Shown here: positions 1 to 12,300 of the stretch, piece after piece | Numbering within the stretch: position 1 is the stretch's first letter | Layout: every line of letters starts with the position of its first letter | Assembly (NCBI GenBank): GCA_033557835.1 | Contig: JAWQRO010000042.1 | Span: forward strand, 1 to 64,000 | Direction: 5' to 3' | Length of the DNA stretch: 64,000 bases | From: Helochares maculicollis | Taxonomy: Eukaryota > Arthropoda > Insecta > Coleoptera > Hydrophilidae | The notes under the pieces: generated by a model | The model's database searches: none | Told to the model about the DNA's origin: nothing | What the model saw: only the letters and a program-made list of their open reading frames with translations | Position numbers and translations under genes: made by a program

Positions 1-16
1 AAAATTACAAACTAAA

Positions 17-47
<31 letters not shown>

Positions 48-62
48 TTAGTTTGTAATTTT
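1..62. repeat. AT-rich palindrome around a TA microsatellite
   Basis: The left arm AAAATTACAAACTAAATATA is the reverse complement of the right arm ending in AGTTTGTAATTTT, with about a dozen TA units between them. The arms are about 20 nt and match perfectly. The element may extend to the left of the window. It could be a cruciform-forming microsatellite or the end of a small foldback element. Nothing in it is coding. Confidence 0.85.
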
Positions 63-535
63 ATAAACAAAATTCTGTTTTGTTGCTTGGGATGTTTAAT
101 GGCTACTTTGCAGTTTCGCCTCATTTCGTAAGAAGCATCGTCAGAAGTGACGTTTATTTTCAAACTGGGCTGTTTGTAAACAAACATTTTGTTTATTAAA
201 AACCAATTGGGAGTTTCTTCTTCTGTGTGTTTCTGTAAGTATAGCGTCATATTTTTGGCTTAGGTCAGCAATATCTATTTTACTAGTGCAAGCATTTTCT
301 TCTGTTTTTATTTAAAACATTTCCAGTAGAAGACGTTTTCTCTCGTTGTTTTGATCTTCTAAAATTTTTCGATATTCATAGTTGGACAAGTGTTTTTGAT
401 CTTTTGTGTGTTTTTCTAGTACTGTGCTGTGCATATGATATTAATGTCCAATTTATGTTGATTCAGTTTGGCATTTAATAGACAAGTAGATTCTAAAAAA
501 TTGAATATTTATTGCAAAAGAACGGTAGTTTAAGT
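63..535. other. Noncoding flank, no gene seen
   Basis: AT-rich sequence between the edge palindrome and the 3' end of the first mariner relic. A short open frame on the minus strand overlaps the palindrome and is low-complexity. The mariner 3' terminal repeat should lie in the last 100 bases, but I could not match it to a partner near 1540-1700. Confidence 0.5.
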
Positions 536-1531
536 TTATTCAAAGTATTGTCCATCACTAGCAACCACTTTTTCTCATCTCTCAGGCAGCATTCGGATTC
601 CACATCTGAAGAACTCCTTATATTTTGAGACTATCCACGTATCAACCCAATTGTTGGTATCTTTATATGTTGTGAACCGCTGCTCCGACAAAGCATGTAC
701 CATTGACTGGAAGAGATAATAGTCGTATGGCGCTATGTCTTGTGAATATGGCGAGTAGGGTAACACTTCCCAATCAAATGTTTTCAAATAGTTTTTCACC
801 GGAACCGCTACATCCGGACGAGCATTATCATGGAGTAGAATTATTTTGTCGTGTCTAGAATAGTATTAAGGGCATTTTTCCTTTAGAGCACGGCTCAATC
901 TCATCAATTGTGTTCGGTAGAGAGTTCCAGTGATTATTTCGCTCGGATTAAACAACTCGTAATACACCACACCCAGTTGATTCCACCATATACACAGCAT
1001 AAGTTTTTTCCGTGAATATTCGGTTTTGCTGTGAATGTTGACGCCTGGCCAGGTTTTCGCCATGATTTTTTTATTGAGATTCGATGTAAAAAACCTTTTT
1101 TTATGCCTGGCTAGTAGCATTTCAGTCATGTATAATCGACGTTCAATATATCGTGGCTTCAATTCATGTGGAACCCAATTTCCTTGTTTATGAATCATCC
1201 TTAATGATCTTATACGATGTGAAACTGTTTGCGGAGTGACTTCTAATGTGAGAGCAAGTTCGTCATGTATTTGAGACGAATCTTCTTCCAATAATTCTTC
1301 CAATTCTGCATTTTTGTAAATTTTAAGCCTTCCACTGCGGTCTTTGTCTTCTACATCAAAATCACCGTTTTTAAACTTTTGAAACCACTCACGACACGTT
1401 CTCTCACTCAAACTAGCTTCATTATATGCTTCTATGAGCAATAGATGCGCCTCAGCTGTAGATTTTTTTAAAGTAAAGAAATAAATTAAAAGTTTCCGCA
1501 AATGACGTGTATTTGGTTAAAATTTTGACAT
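536..1531 (-). mobile_element. Mariner transposase relic with three stops and a lost catalytic motif
   Basis: The minus-strand frame reads as a mariner (IS630/Tc1/mariner) transposase, which would cut and paste the element at TA sites. It begins with an ATG at 1531, followed by MSKF and then a TAA. The N-terminal helix-turn-helix region (LSERTCREWFQKFKNGDFDV) and the linker motif WVPHELKPR follow. LCIWWNQLGVVYYEL and HDNARPDVA (second catalytic Asp) come next, then APYDYYLF (third Asp), and the frame ends in SDGQYFE before a TAA at 536-538. The block that normally carries the first Asp (TGDEKW) is missing: RFFTS runs straight into NLNKK, an in-frame loss of about 12 residues. In-frame stops sit near 1517-1519, at 866-868 and near 572-574. 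The copy is dead but keeps one frame throughout, so it is only moderately old. I could not place its terminal repeats. Confidence 0.93.
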
Positions 1532-2229
1532 TTTCAGCTCAAGAAAAGTATATTTTACTAGCACGGAGTCACTAACCTAGTAAGGTTATGATATTTTAGA
1601 ACAAACAGACTAATTTTTAAGCTCGTTATTATCTGCAAATTCTAAGAAAACCCGCGCCCCGCGACACCTTCCTTAAAACGGCGGAAACTTATTTGTACTC
1701 CTTATATAACATATAATATAATATAATTTATGGATGTACTATCGTCGATTAATAAAATGGGTTAGTGCATATTTTGTTTCATAATATAAGATATTTTATT
1801 TTGAATTAAATAATTTGGGCAATTATTTTCTAAGAAGCCATTATCAATCATTTCATACATTCTTATTCGAATTTTATGTCTTGTTAAATGCGTTTTGTAA
1901 TGACATTTGTGAAAATAGTTTTGTTTATTGGATAATTAGAGTCGAAAACTTAGCCTCTCCAGCTGTGTGTTTGTTTTTAATACCAATTTCGATGTATTTT
2001 TGGTATTATCTATTATGTCCTTTAGTTAATAATGACTGTTTTGTTGGCCTATATTTCTGTCGTGAAATGTAGCTTGGGGTGGAAGATATTGAACGTATTT
2101 CATTGTTCTTTCATTTTATTAGGATATGCTTAGAAGGAAGTATGTTTAAACAGTCGCCTTCTAGATATTGCATTGCTAAATTGTAACCGATAATGTTGAC
2201 TTCATAGGATACCTAAAAGCTTGCTGGTA
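1532..2229. other. Noncoding, no gene seen
   Basis: AT-rich sequence with one local GC-rich spot near 1650-1685. An 85-codon open frame at 1815-2072 (plus) begins at TTG, has no ATG near its start, carries a stop shortly upstream and matches no family I know. I treat it as chance. Confidence 0.5.
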
Positions 2230-2700
2230 GTGTAAAGACTATAAAAAATGAAATGGCTAAATACGCAAACCGTAAAATAAAACAATTCTAAGAGAAGAAA
2301 TTAGAGCAAAAACTAATAATCCTAATAAACTAAATCCACAACTCCAAGAAGAAGTTAACGAACGCAATTAACAGAATTTATTTTTAGTAACCTGCAAGAA
2401 CAACAACTTCATATCAAATTGCAGCGAATTATCAAAGAAGAAATATGCAAAAAGCAACAAAGACCAACAAATATCGAAAAAATTCCCGACACATTTTATA
2501 TCAAATTAATAAAAATAAAGATATTGACAACGCTAAGCAAGATATAGAGACTAGAAGAAAAAACCAGAAAAAAATCTACTAAAGGGCAGTTTAGCAGAAA
2601 CCTAGTATAAATCACACATCGAGCGATAAATTATCATGTATAACCTTCCATCAATCTGCATCGCAAATTATATTTTGCTGTAAAACTGTAATATTGAATA
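2230..2700 (+). other. Purine-rich stretch, possible retroelement debris
   Basis: The plus strand becomes rich in A and G, with short lysine/glutamate/glutamine-rich open pieces. One example is the peptide REEIRAKTNNPNK near 2300, followed by other pieces in shifting frames with stops. This composition is typical of decayed LINE coding strands, but no diagnostic reverse-transcriptase or endonuclease motif can be read. It could equally be simple low-complexity DNA. Confidence 0.2.
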
Positions 2701-3474
2701 TGATAGGGATTAAAAATTATGCTTGCCGATATTTTTATACCCTTACCATAGTCGTTTTTATAGTCTCTTCATGTTACACTGATATCATATTGCAATTAAA
2801 AGTTAATCGCTTCTTTAGTGTTGCGGCTAGCTAAGGCTTCATAACATTCGCCTTACCAACAACCTACAGTTTGATACAAATACATTCCTTTCAACCATTT
2901 AGAGCATACTTGCCAAAGTGTTTAAATACATTAAATATCTATTGATACGTTTTGTACGCTTTGTCAAAAATTTCCGACTTATTTCACTTTGATGAAGCAT
3001 GAATTGCAACAGTTATAGAACAAACTTTTCTTGTTGATCCAATTTTAATCTGCGCTCAAATGTTTATGCAAATGCTCAGAAAGTACCCATTTGAATAGTT
3101 AGTAAATGTTTTTCTAAAAAAGAAAACAAAAACTTGTATACAAGCATTATAAGCTCAAAATCAGTTTACTATATTAAAAGTTTGTTTTATGTAAATATTT
3201 TGCTATGATCTTATATAATAAATACGTAGCTCTCGTTATAAATTAATATTTCTGAAATAGTTTCCAAATTAAACATCGTATCAATGCTTTAGGTACCAGT
3301 TTGTTTCAACACCAAACAAAATAAATTTGAAAGTTAAAATTGGGCTGTCAAAACTACAAGCTAACTCCAATATTTTTTTCAAGAGATAATGAACATCACT
3401 AAGTATTAAATGCAAATTTTAAATGATAAAAAGGCCTTAACAAATCACGAATGATAAAATGTCTTATTCTAAAT
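2701..3474. other. Noncoding, no gene seen
   Basis: AT-rich sequence with no open frame of note, no repeat structure and no recognisable element. Confidence 0.5.
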
Positions 3475-4020
3475 ACGTTCTAACTGTTCTTATATCTACC
3501 CGTTTTGTCGCTCAGCAAGTGTGCGTTTCATCGATGCAAATAAGTGGTAATCTGAAGGAGTCAAATCTGGTGAGTAAGTCGCATGAGGTTAAACTTCCAA
3601 CCTGAGTGCTTCCAATTCATCGCAAACCGGTTTTAAGGTATATAAGCATTCTAATGAACAACAATAACTTTCTGCTGTGTTCTAGCAGCGAAAGTTTTAA
3701 AATTGGTTAGCTGTTGTTAGTATTGATTTGTATTAAACGGTTCCCCAGGCTTTTAACAGCTCTTAATTGACCACGCCCCTTTGATCCCATTTAACATAGA
3801 GCATCGTCTTTCTGCCAAAGCGATTTGGACTTTCGGAAGTAAATCGTGTTCTTGGGTCTACGCATGATTTCTTAAGCTAGAATACTCAAAATAAATCTCT
3901 ACGATGCACACACATTGATTCAGTCTATAACTAGTGCGCTTCTGAAACTTGCTGAAGGTAAACCAAAAATTCATTGCAGCACAAACTGTATGGGTGCATT
4001 ACTGCATCAAGTGCTTAAAA
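3475..4020 (-). mobile_element. Mariner transposase fragment, second lineage
   Basis: Read on the minus strand in shifting frames, this is the catalytic half of a mariner transposase. RFGRKTMLYVKWDQRGVV near 3790-3830 is followed by ELLK at about 3760-3775, then a degenerate block, then DELEALRLEV and YSPDLTPSDYHLFASM near 3530-3600. The third catalytic Asp (SDYHLF) is still encoded. The codon for the second catalytic Asp (normally HDNA) is now TAG, giving H-stop-N-A. The motif wording differs from the relic at 536-1531 and is closer to irritans-type mariners. The N-terminal DNA-binding part and both terminal repeats are not recognisable. The copy is old, 5'-truncated or heavily decayed. Confidence 0.85.
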
Positions 4021-7000
4021 TTAGCATTTCATACTTAGAGACCTGGTTTTTTTAAGTTGCAAATTTGTTCAAACATTATTTTAAAGAAAATTAATTAAGC
4101 TACAATTTAAGCTGACTATACGGCTTTATATACAAAGATAATTTAAAAATACAATTTTTTATTAAAAAAATTAAATGTTTTAAAGAACAAAAGAGTATTT
4201 TATCAATAGAAAAATTGTTTTAAATTACGAAGAAAAATCACTCAATTAATTCATTTTACTTAATGTTGGACAAGTCCTCTAGCACACTAACATCTACGAT
4301 TTCTGTTCCAGGTAATGACGATGGCCTTTTCACCTACCACTAATTCAATTTAACAATCAACGTAAGTTATGCATGATTTCGTTTAGTATTAACGTACGTT
4401 TTATGTAACAATAATGTCAACTAACTATCAAAGCGCTCCGTTTCAACGGTGCAGTGATTTTCATAATAATTGACCTTTAATCAAACGCCAGACGTTTGAT
4501 GCGGATCATTTTGAGCAACAATGCAGTGTTATGATCATATTTCCGGTAATTGCTGTCTCCCCACATCCTGAATCGTAGCGTCATTTCCGTAATGCACGGC
4601 TCAGGCTTGTGCATTTGTTTTAATGATGGTTATCCGTGCTGGGATCTTAGTATTATTACAAAATAGGCACATACGCAATATATAATAATAAAATTAGAGA
4701 ATCTTGCAAGACATCTTTGTATACCATAAAAAGTAGATGATCTCTTTGAAATAATAATCGATAATTCAAACTTGAAATAAAATATTGTTTAAGTAGAATA
4801 TTGTATTTGATTTTAGCGTTAGTAGCAGACTTAAAGTGAAAAAGTTAACTTTTCGGTTCGATGAATTAAATTTTTAAAAAAGGAAACAACAATCTTTTCA
4901 ATAATACAAATTTAAATATAAATGATGCTTTGAAATTAAGAATAACAATGTGATACTAATAATACAATATGTTAAATACAAAATAATAATGTCGAAAGTA
5001 ATGTAATATGTTCTTTCTGCTCGGCTTCGGGCGTGTTTTTTTTTTATACAAAAATGAAACATTTCCGAACTAGTTGCGTATCGGTAATTTGTTGCATCTA
5101 ACTAAATAAATAGATATAGTTTACAGAAAAGCGAAAAGAAAAGAGACAAGGACGACGGGTTCATAACTGATATTATTCTAATATAGAAAAAACTATATAT
5201 TTAAAAGTAGGATGGTTGAATGCAAAGTAAAGGGCAGTAGCGACGCAAAATAATAAGACAAAAAGTCTGTTGCGTTTGCATAACAATATTTTAAAAAGTT
5301 GTGTCCATTAAATTATGGCAAACAAATTCGCCCTCTTCTTTCATAAAATATTTTTAAGCAGAGCTCTTGACGTCATTAGGTAAGAGAATCGTTAGGCTTT
5401 TAAACTTAAAAAAATCCATTATCTTATGCGCAACTTCTTAAGTGCCTCTCATTTTTCTAGTTAATCTAGTTTGCTGTAGGTACTTGCTTCTTGAGTCGAT
5501 TAATAAGTTAGTCATTAATTTAAAGCTGAAATGTTGCCCCCAAGGGTGCAGTTTTCCCCTCGAGGAAGGTTAAATATATTATTTATATTTTTCCTGCTTG
5601 ACTTAACCTACATTCATCTTGTCTGCCCAAGCAAACAAATATCTGTCAATTTTTGTAGCATCTTTTCTCGTGTTCCGCATTCTACCCAGATACTTCTTGG
5701 AAATCCACTTTCATTAAATTTGCATACTTATTCATTTAAGCTCTTTTTATTATAGTCGAGGGCAATTAAATAATCTTTTTTACGTCCATTTCGTTATAAC
5801 AGCTTTAAAATTTATTCTTTACGCTCGTGTAAATTGCGATCAAAACGCATCTATTTCTCATGGGCACGAAGAAAGTTTTTTCACGCTATCAACATTGAAT
5901 CAAGTTCGCACGGTTAAAAATTAATATAATACAATACACAAGGTTAATTACATTACATACTCTGTGATTAAACTGCTTGCTATAAGAAACTTAAGCTTTG
6001 AACTTGCTAACTTTCACATAATAGTAAGTGATATTATATTCAAGGCTTATGCTTACAAGCGCCAGACAACTCTAAAATTAATCTCCTGAAATTGCAAGAT
6101 AAGGTTAACTATATTGTTTCAGAGCTGGTAACTCGCCTGAAATATCCTGTTTTATGCCGTGAAAACAGTTTTGCTAAAAAAGCCTAAGATTTGTTGTAAT
6201 GTACAAACAAAACCCGAGTGGTTTCGTTTTGCTTATGAAAATGTGACAATTTTAGCCTTAGAGAGACTTTTAACGTCCATCATGTGGCTAATGCATATCT
6301 CATTTTGTCCCGAAAGCAAGACAGATTATAATTTTAATGAGCTCTAAAATGAACAGCGGGCGATAATCATCTTCACCGGAGCTTTTTTCTTAAATTTGTA
6401 AAGCCTCATCTCCGGAAAACTTCTAAGTAGAGTCGCGCCCCTTGGAGAGCATTTAGACGAAAAGATTATTCTGTCCTCGCTGGTGGTAAATTTTTAATAA
6501 AAGCTGGGTAATATGTGATATAGCACGTATATATCAAGTGTAAGATGTTTGCAAGAGTCTAGCGTATGTAGGTATAAGAGTTGTTTACAGTTGAGAAAAA
6601 GCTTTGATGTGAATAGTACAAAATGACTTATCAAAGGCTCAATATTCCTTTTTTACTTCTTTCTGCTTGCGCCATAATGAGGTTATTTATCTCGTCGTCC
6701 TTTGTGCGTTTACATAATATGACGTTACGTTTATATTCCTAAAGCTATTCATGCCACTGTCAACTCCCCATTGCGTTTGATGTTCTTAGTCGTTGTATGG
6801 AGCTAACGATTTAATTTGTTTAATTCTCTTTTAAATTTTCTCTTGGGGAAAGAGTCTTTTTGAAGCAAAGTATCAATTAGAATGGAACTTGAAGGGAAGA
6901 ATTGGATGTAGAGGATGGATTTTATCCAGACTAAATGTAAATGGCTGAATGTTGAGGTTCTATGTTGAATTTAGCATTGCTGTGTTGCATCTTTAATCCT

Positions 7001-8639
7001 TGCCTATAATACTGTTTACTTTTCAAATTAATATGAACGCTACCTTTGCTAAACGGATTCAGGATAGGCAATAAGTAATTCACTGGAAATAGGTATAGAA
7101 CATATGCAACAATTTTAAAAATGCCGATGAATTCAATAGTTTTGTTGGCGCACATACCATCATGTATCCTCTCTACGTTGATTATTAAATAATTCAATCC
7201 TTGTTAAAATTTAATGCGGCAACAAATAAAAACAAGTTGGGAAATGTAAATATATTTTGAATTAACGTGTATGCTTTGAAAATTTTCAATTTGTTTTTTA
7301 ATTATCCATCGTGATCAATAAAAGTATTTTATAAAAAAGTAATGATTTAGAAACCTGACATAATTAATTTCGCGTTAGATACCTCAATATTGATATTGAT
7401 ATTGATCAGATGATTGTTTAAATTGATGCAGCAAAAAAAATCAATTCTATGGGAAGTTGAAACCTGAACAGAAGTAGATCTTTTTTTCGGAAATGAAATA
7501 ACACTGTGAAGCAAAACGAAATAAATCAGCTTCCTTTGCTTGAGAGAGGACCCCGTTTAGCTATCTTTTACATTTAAAAGCGTAATCTGGAGTCTGCTAC
7601 AGCTCCAGCTGTATAACTTATTTCCAACTCCACTGCCTATCTTTTCAAAGAAGAACGGATAAAAATTATACTCCTCTATAGCTGACTAATTTATTATCAA
7701 CGATCGATTTTTAAACGGCTACTACTTCAATTTGTTTACGTTACTGCTGATACAGAAAACTTCCAGTTGCTTCTATCTATAGTGCTTTTATCAGACTTGT
7801 TTTATTATTATGCAATGTGTTTATCAAACACCTCCTGAAGCGTTGTGCCATTACGACCAGCCGGTATGCAGATCTGCTACCATATCTAGTTTTAATCCAT
7901 GGTTTCATTTAAACGCTTCCTGTAGTTTCATGATTTAATTAATCTTTGTTTTCCATATAATTAATGCGTGGGCAACGATGTTTACACCCTGCGGCTTTAT
8001 GGCTCAATATTTGATACATATTAGTTAATGCTTACCTGGGCTTAGCATCTCATAAGCAATTCTGTATTTTAATAAAATGTTCATAGCAAAATTGTTATAT
8101 CCAGCGGAACTCAATAGCTTGATGCCATTGATAATTCTATTCGTTTTGGTTTTTTGTGGAACATCAATTTCTGCTTAAAAAATGTTTTTAGTTCGTTGGA
8201 AATTTTCAAACTAACAAATGAAATCAATGCCACAAACTCAACCAGATTTTATTCTTTAATCATCCTCTGGTATTTTTTGGTAATAGTCATTGTTGAAGAA
8301 TTTTTACAATGAAGGATCATGGAACCTAGTCCAATTAACAATTTGATTGCTTATATTTTTATAATGCATTTTAGCTAAAATTCCTACTCAGCAATGGTCT
8401 TTAGTTGTTTTTTTTTAATTGCTGCAGGACATACACACTGCTTTATCGTGAACGTTGGCCGCACTATCTTCTTCTTTTTTTTTTTGCTGTTGGTTACATT
8501 TTTTATTTAATAGACATGAATCGTAATCAACTATTATTTTAATAAAAAAATATTTTTCTAATTCCTTACGGAAGTAGCTTTTCAATCGGTATAATTTTGA
8601 ACAATTAGCAAATTGTTTTAAATTTAATTTATATAATAG
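4021..8639. other. Long noncoding stretch with one higher-complexity island
   Basis: No credible gene. The short open frames near 5531, 6159 (plus) and 6931 (minus) lack good starts and family resemblance. The section at about 4440-4640 has more balanced base composition than its surroundings (for example around CCAGACGTTTGATGCGGATC) and could be a conserved regulatory element. A TTGATA-type short tandem run lies at 7388-7406. Oligo-T runs occur near 5037 and 8475. Confidence 0.45.
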
Positions 8640-9300
8640 GACTGCGCTAAAATTAAAAAAGGATAGCTAATGTGAAAATAAACAGATGGCACAACAGAAT
8701 CTTAAAATAATATGGGACGTTCTCAACGCTAGGATAGAAAAATAAGCAATGTGTGGACCGATAATATACCCACAGCAAATACCAGGAAAGTAATGAAAAA
8801 GAAGAATGCTTATCAATTTCGCTACAAAAACATCTAAAAATAATGATTAAAAAATAGAAAACAATTGTGTATATACCAATCGAGATTAAACATATCAGAC
8901 AAGAAATAACACGAGGAGTTAAAGAGGGATTGGCGCAAACATGATGGCAAGAAGTAGGCTTAAATAGTGGACATCACTTGATGTAACATTGGATTGAAGC
9001 ATATGTAAAAATGGTTAAGAAGCTCAGGGATTCTAAAACAAAAAAAGAGATGATAATTTGTTGAAAAATATTTTAAAAAATGGTAGAAAACTATGAAATT
9101 TGCCAAAATATAACCTAGAATTTTGCAAAACGAGGAACAGCAAGATTACAAAGAATAATAAAACAAATAATAACGGAAAATAATGAAAACGGAAACGGAA
9201 TGGAAACTTCGAGAAATTGAAGATAATAATAGAAGTATAAGAAGCTAGCGAGTTTTATAAGTAATTTCTATACGAGTTCGAGGATTTGTTTGTTCAAGAA
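8640..9300 (+). other. Purine-rich stretch, possible LINE remnant
   Basis: The plus strand is strongly A/G-biased, with lysine/glutamate-rich peptides interrupted by many stops. Near 9215-9290 a piece reads roughly as a charged segment followed by ASEFYK and FLYEFEDLF. This loosely resembles the linker before the reverse-transcriptase domain of insect LINEs, which often has a FY..LY motif. No catalytic motif can be read, so the call is tentative. It is on the same strand as the clearer LINE tail at 53.0-54.06 kb. Confidence 0.22.
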
Positions 9301-12300
9301 TTCTTTATAACATATTTGAGAGTATAGAACAAGTAATTTTAATTAGATATTTCTGAGACCTTTTATACCTGAAGTCAAAATAAGCTCCCTTAGTATTCAA
9401 TTTTATTTGTCACCTTTGGATCGTAAAGTTGATCCAAACAAGACTGAATTTATTGTACTACTTTTTCGAAACTATCTATAGCGCAATGACTGAAATCAGG
9501 AAGATAACTTGTTACGTACTATGATAAGATTTATTTCGACTATTATTGGCTTGTCTTTTTAATTTTTTATATAATGATGGTATACCTGAAAGCAGTTGTA
9601 TAGATTTATACAATGATAACAGTTTCAATCTTTCAGTTGCGTTTTTTGGTTCTAGGATTGCTAGTTTGGCGTTAACTCAGCCTTAATTTTCTGCTTTCAA
9701 TTACGAATTACCTACTTTGGGTGATCGCTGCATTTGGACATTAGATTTATAAAAAGAAAGTTGAAAGTCGATTTAGTTTTCTAACTATATTTTGAAGCTT
9801 ATTATATCTATGATTTTTTTGGTGGGTTTAGTTTTGGTTTTTTTAATAATTGTAGATATTCTACTCTTACTTTACAAATGAGTGTTTAACTGTTTTAAGA
9901 ATCCCTTATCCTTTAGAGTTGTTAAGGCTGCGGCTTTTTCATAAAAGCTACAATGAACACTACCGGCATCGCTAAGAACGACAAGATGAGAACTTTCTTA
10001 GTAATCAAGGTGGTGTTCTATTAGACCATATCTCGGTTAGCAATATACTACTACAACTGCAACGTTTCCGGTTTTTACAGCTACTCTTGCAGTTGCAGCC
10101 TGATTGAGTTTTGATATCATATATATTGTTAATGGCATCGTTTTATAATATTCGTAGTGCGGTCATTTTTTTATCTAGTGTGATAGCTACTACTTGTAAT
10201 AGCTACCTTATGAATCTGATGTAGAATTTATGGATAAATGTGTTTTATTTAGCTCAATATATATGTTTTAAAAGGGATTTATTACGGTAATAATAGAATA
10301 GATAATTGGAAATTCAAGTAATGAGAAAATCTATAGCATATAAAAATATAGTTTTAATGGTTCCGACTTGTTGCTTTACCGCAATATTATTGGTCGATTA
10401 GAATTTTTAGTATTGAGAGAAGCAGTTTCATTGCTGATAATCGATTATCAATGTTTTAGGAAATAAATAAAATTTTATATTACTAATCTCATTTACGGCA
10501 ATAACTATTCCACATTAAAACAAACCTGTTATTGATTTTCAATAGGTTTCAGTTTGTTCAAAATACCATTAAATTAAATAAGTTTCTTACTTTTTTTAAC
10601 AATATTGTCATTGTGAATGAATACATGTTGGGTGAACAGACATACGGATGCATATTTTTTCTAAAAGACCCGTTTTCAACTGCTTTTACTATAATTATCT
10701 GCAATTTAATTATCATCTTAGATATAGGTAGATCAATTTGCTAACCTCACCTAATTAACATAAACATTAAGTGCAGCTTCATGAAGCAAGGCAAATCACT
10801 TTTTGATCAACAATAAATCTATTGGCAAGTAAGCAATATTCCATTGTTTCTATCCACTCTATATGATCGCATAATCAACCCAATTTCAAATTCTTCAAAT
10901 ATAAAGCAATCCTACGTAATCTATGCTCATCACGTTAGAAAAACTTCTAAGAAACTTGCGATCACGTCGTGACTGGAAGCAGAATATCTGATGTTACAGT
11001 CTTACATATGCCGTAAAAGTAAAATGAACTTACCGAGCTTATTTGAAATCGCAGTCAGGCATTCGTACGTTGAGCTTTCGATTTAAAATATCATAAGGTA
11101 ACACATTATAAATTCCACACATATAGCACATTGTAAACGAAAATAGAAATGGTACTAAACTCTAAATAATAAAGATAATAAATATCAATTCCATTAAATA
11201 AGCATAAAACAATGAAAGAATCATCCTCATACTCATCCGTTCTGTCTCCGTTTAAATAATCCGTTATTAGTTTCTACGAGCTTGAATTTCATTCTGCTTG
11301 TCTTTTACCCACTTGCTAATTTAAATAATAATGGTAGTACCGCCACGTTTCCCCACTTTGAGCTGATTCAACAAACTAGTTAGTGCAATTATATAGACAA
11401 GGATATAATTAATGGATTACAGGCATGCACACATACACACATACACATACTGTGTCTTTACTTAGGTGGAATTGAATGGAGGGCGACATGATTAGTGTCA
11501 TTGTCACGTGGGCTGCAATGTAATTGTGGTTTCCTTCCTATATTCCATTCACGCAAGCAGCTAAACAAATGGCCACGTATGAAGGTGTAAGAACTAAAAC
11601 CCGGTTTCCGCTCTTGGTTGCCAGTCGGTCCCTAGTTTCAGCTTCAGTTTCAGCAGCATCAGCGGCGTGCTTGCAAAGAACGGGAGACTGCTAATCCTCG
11701 AAAATCGGATTGGTCTTATTTACAGAGCGGATATAATTTGCAGTTACATTTTGCTGTAACTAAGTTTTGTTTCGCAAAGATCATGCAATGTGCGCGACTT
11801 TGCCATAAAGCAGAGCTGAAATTTCTACAACAACCATAAATTATTCGGAAGATAAGTAGAGCATCGGTACTTACTGCATAGGATCAATAAAAGCTTCTCT
11901 CCAAGTTTCTAACGAGAAAATTTATGTACTGTACACACACTAAACTTACTATTTATGGAACTCACACACGTTAATTTTTCGTAATTGCTATAGAATTACG
12001 TGGACCTTCATATAAAGTATCGATGAATCAGTACTAGCGATACACTCAGTCAATAGATAAATATACAGTTCGATTGATTGGCCGCAAGGAGAGTCATAAC
12101 TCTGATGTTTTCAAGAGCAGAAGAGTGTGAAAAGAGAAACAATTATTCAATAGCTCTAAAACTTCCTACAAATATTTGAAATTTGCTATTTATACAACGA
12201 GTCGCAAAATCAACTTTAAATCCTACTAAATATTTCCCCTCTGGCCGCAAAAGTTTTATTATCACGCATTTACAAAAAGCCATTAGCAGTATAAAAAATA

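Noticed and set aside
1815..2072. 85-codon plus-strand open frame with hydrophobic segments
   Set aside because: It begins at TTG with no ATG near the start, a stop lies just upstream and no receptor motif can be identified. Chance frame in AT-rich DNA.
9940..10130. Balanced stretch with repeated CTACAACTGCAACG-like words considered as a coding fragment
   Set aside because: No frame stays open and no protein motif emerges.
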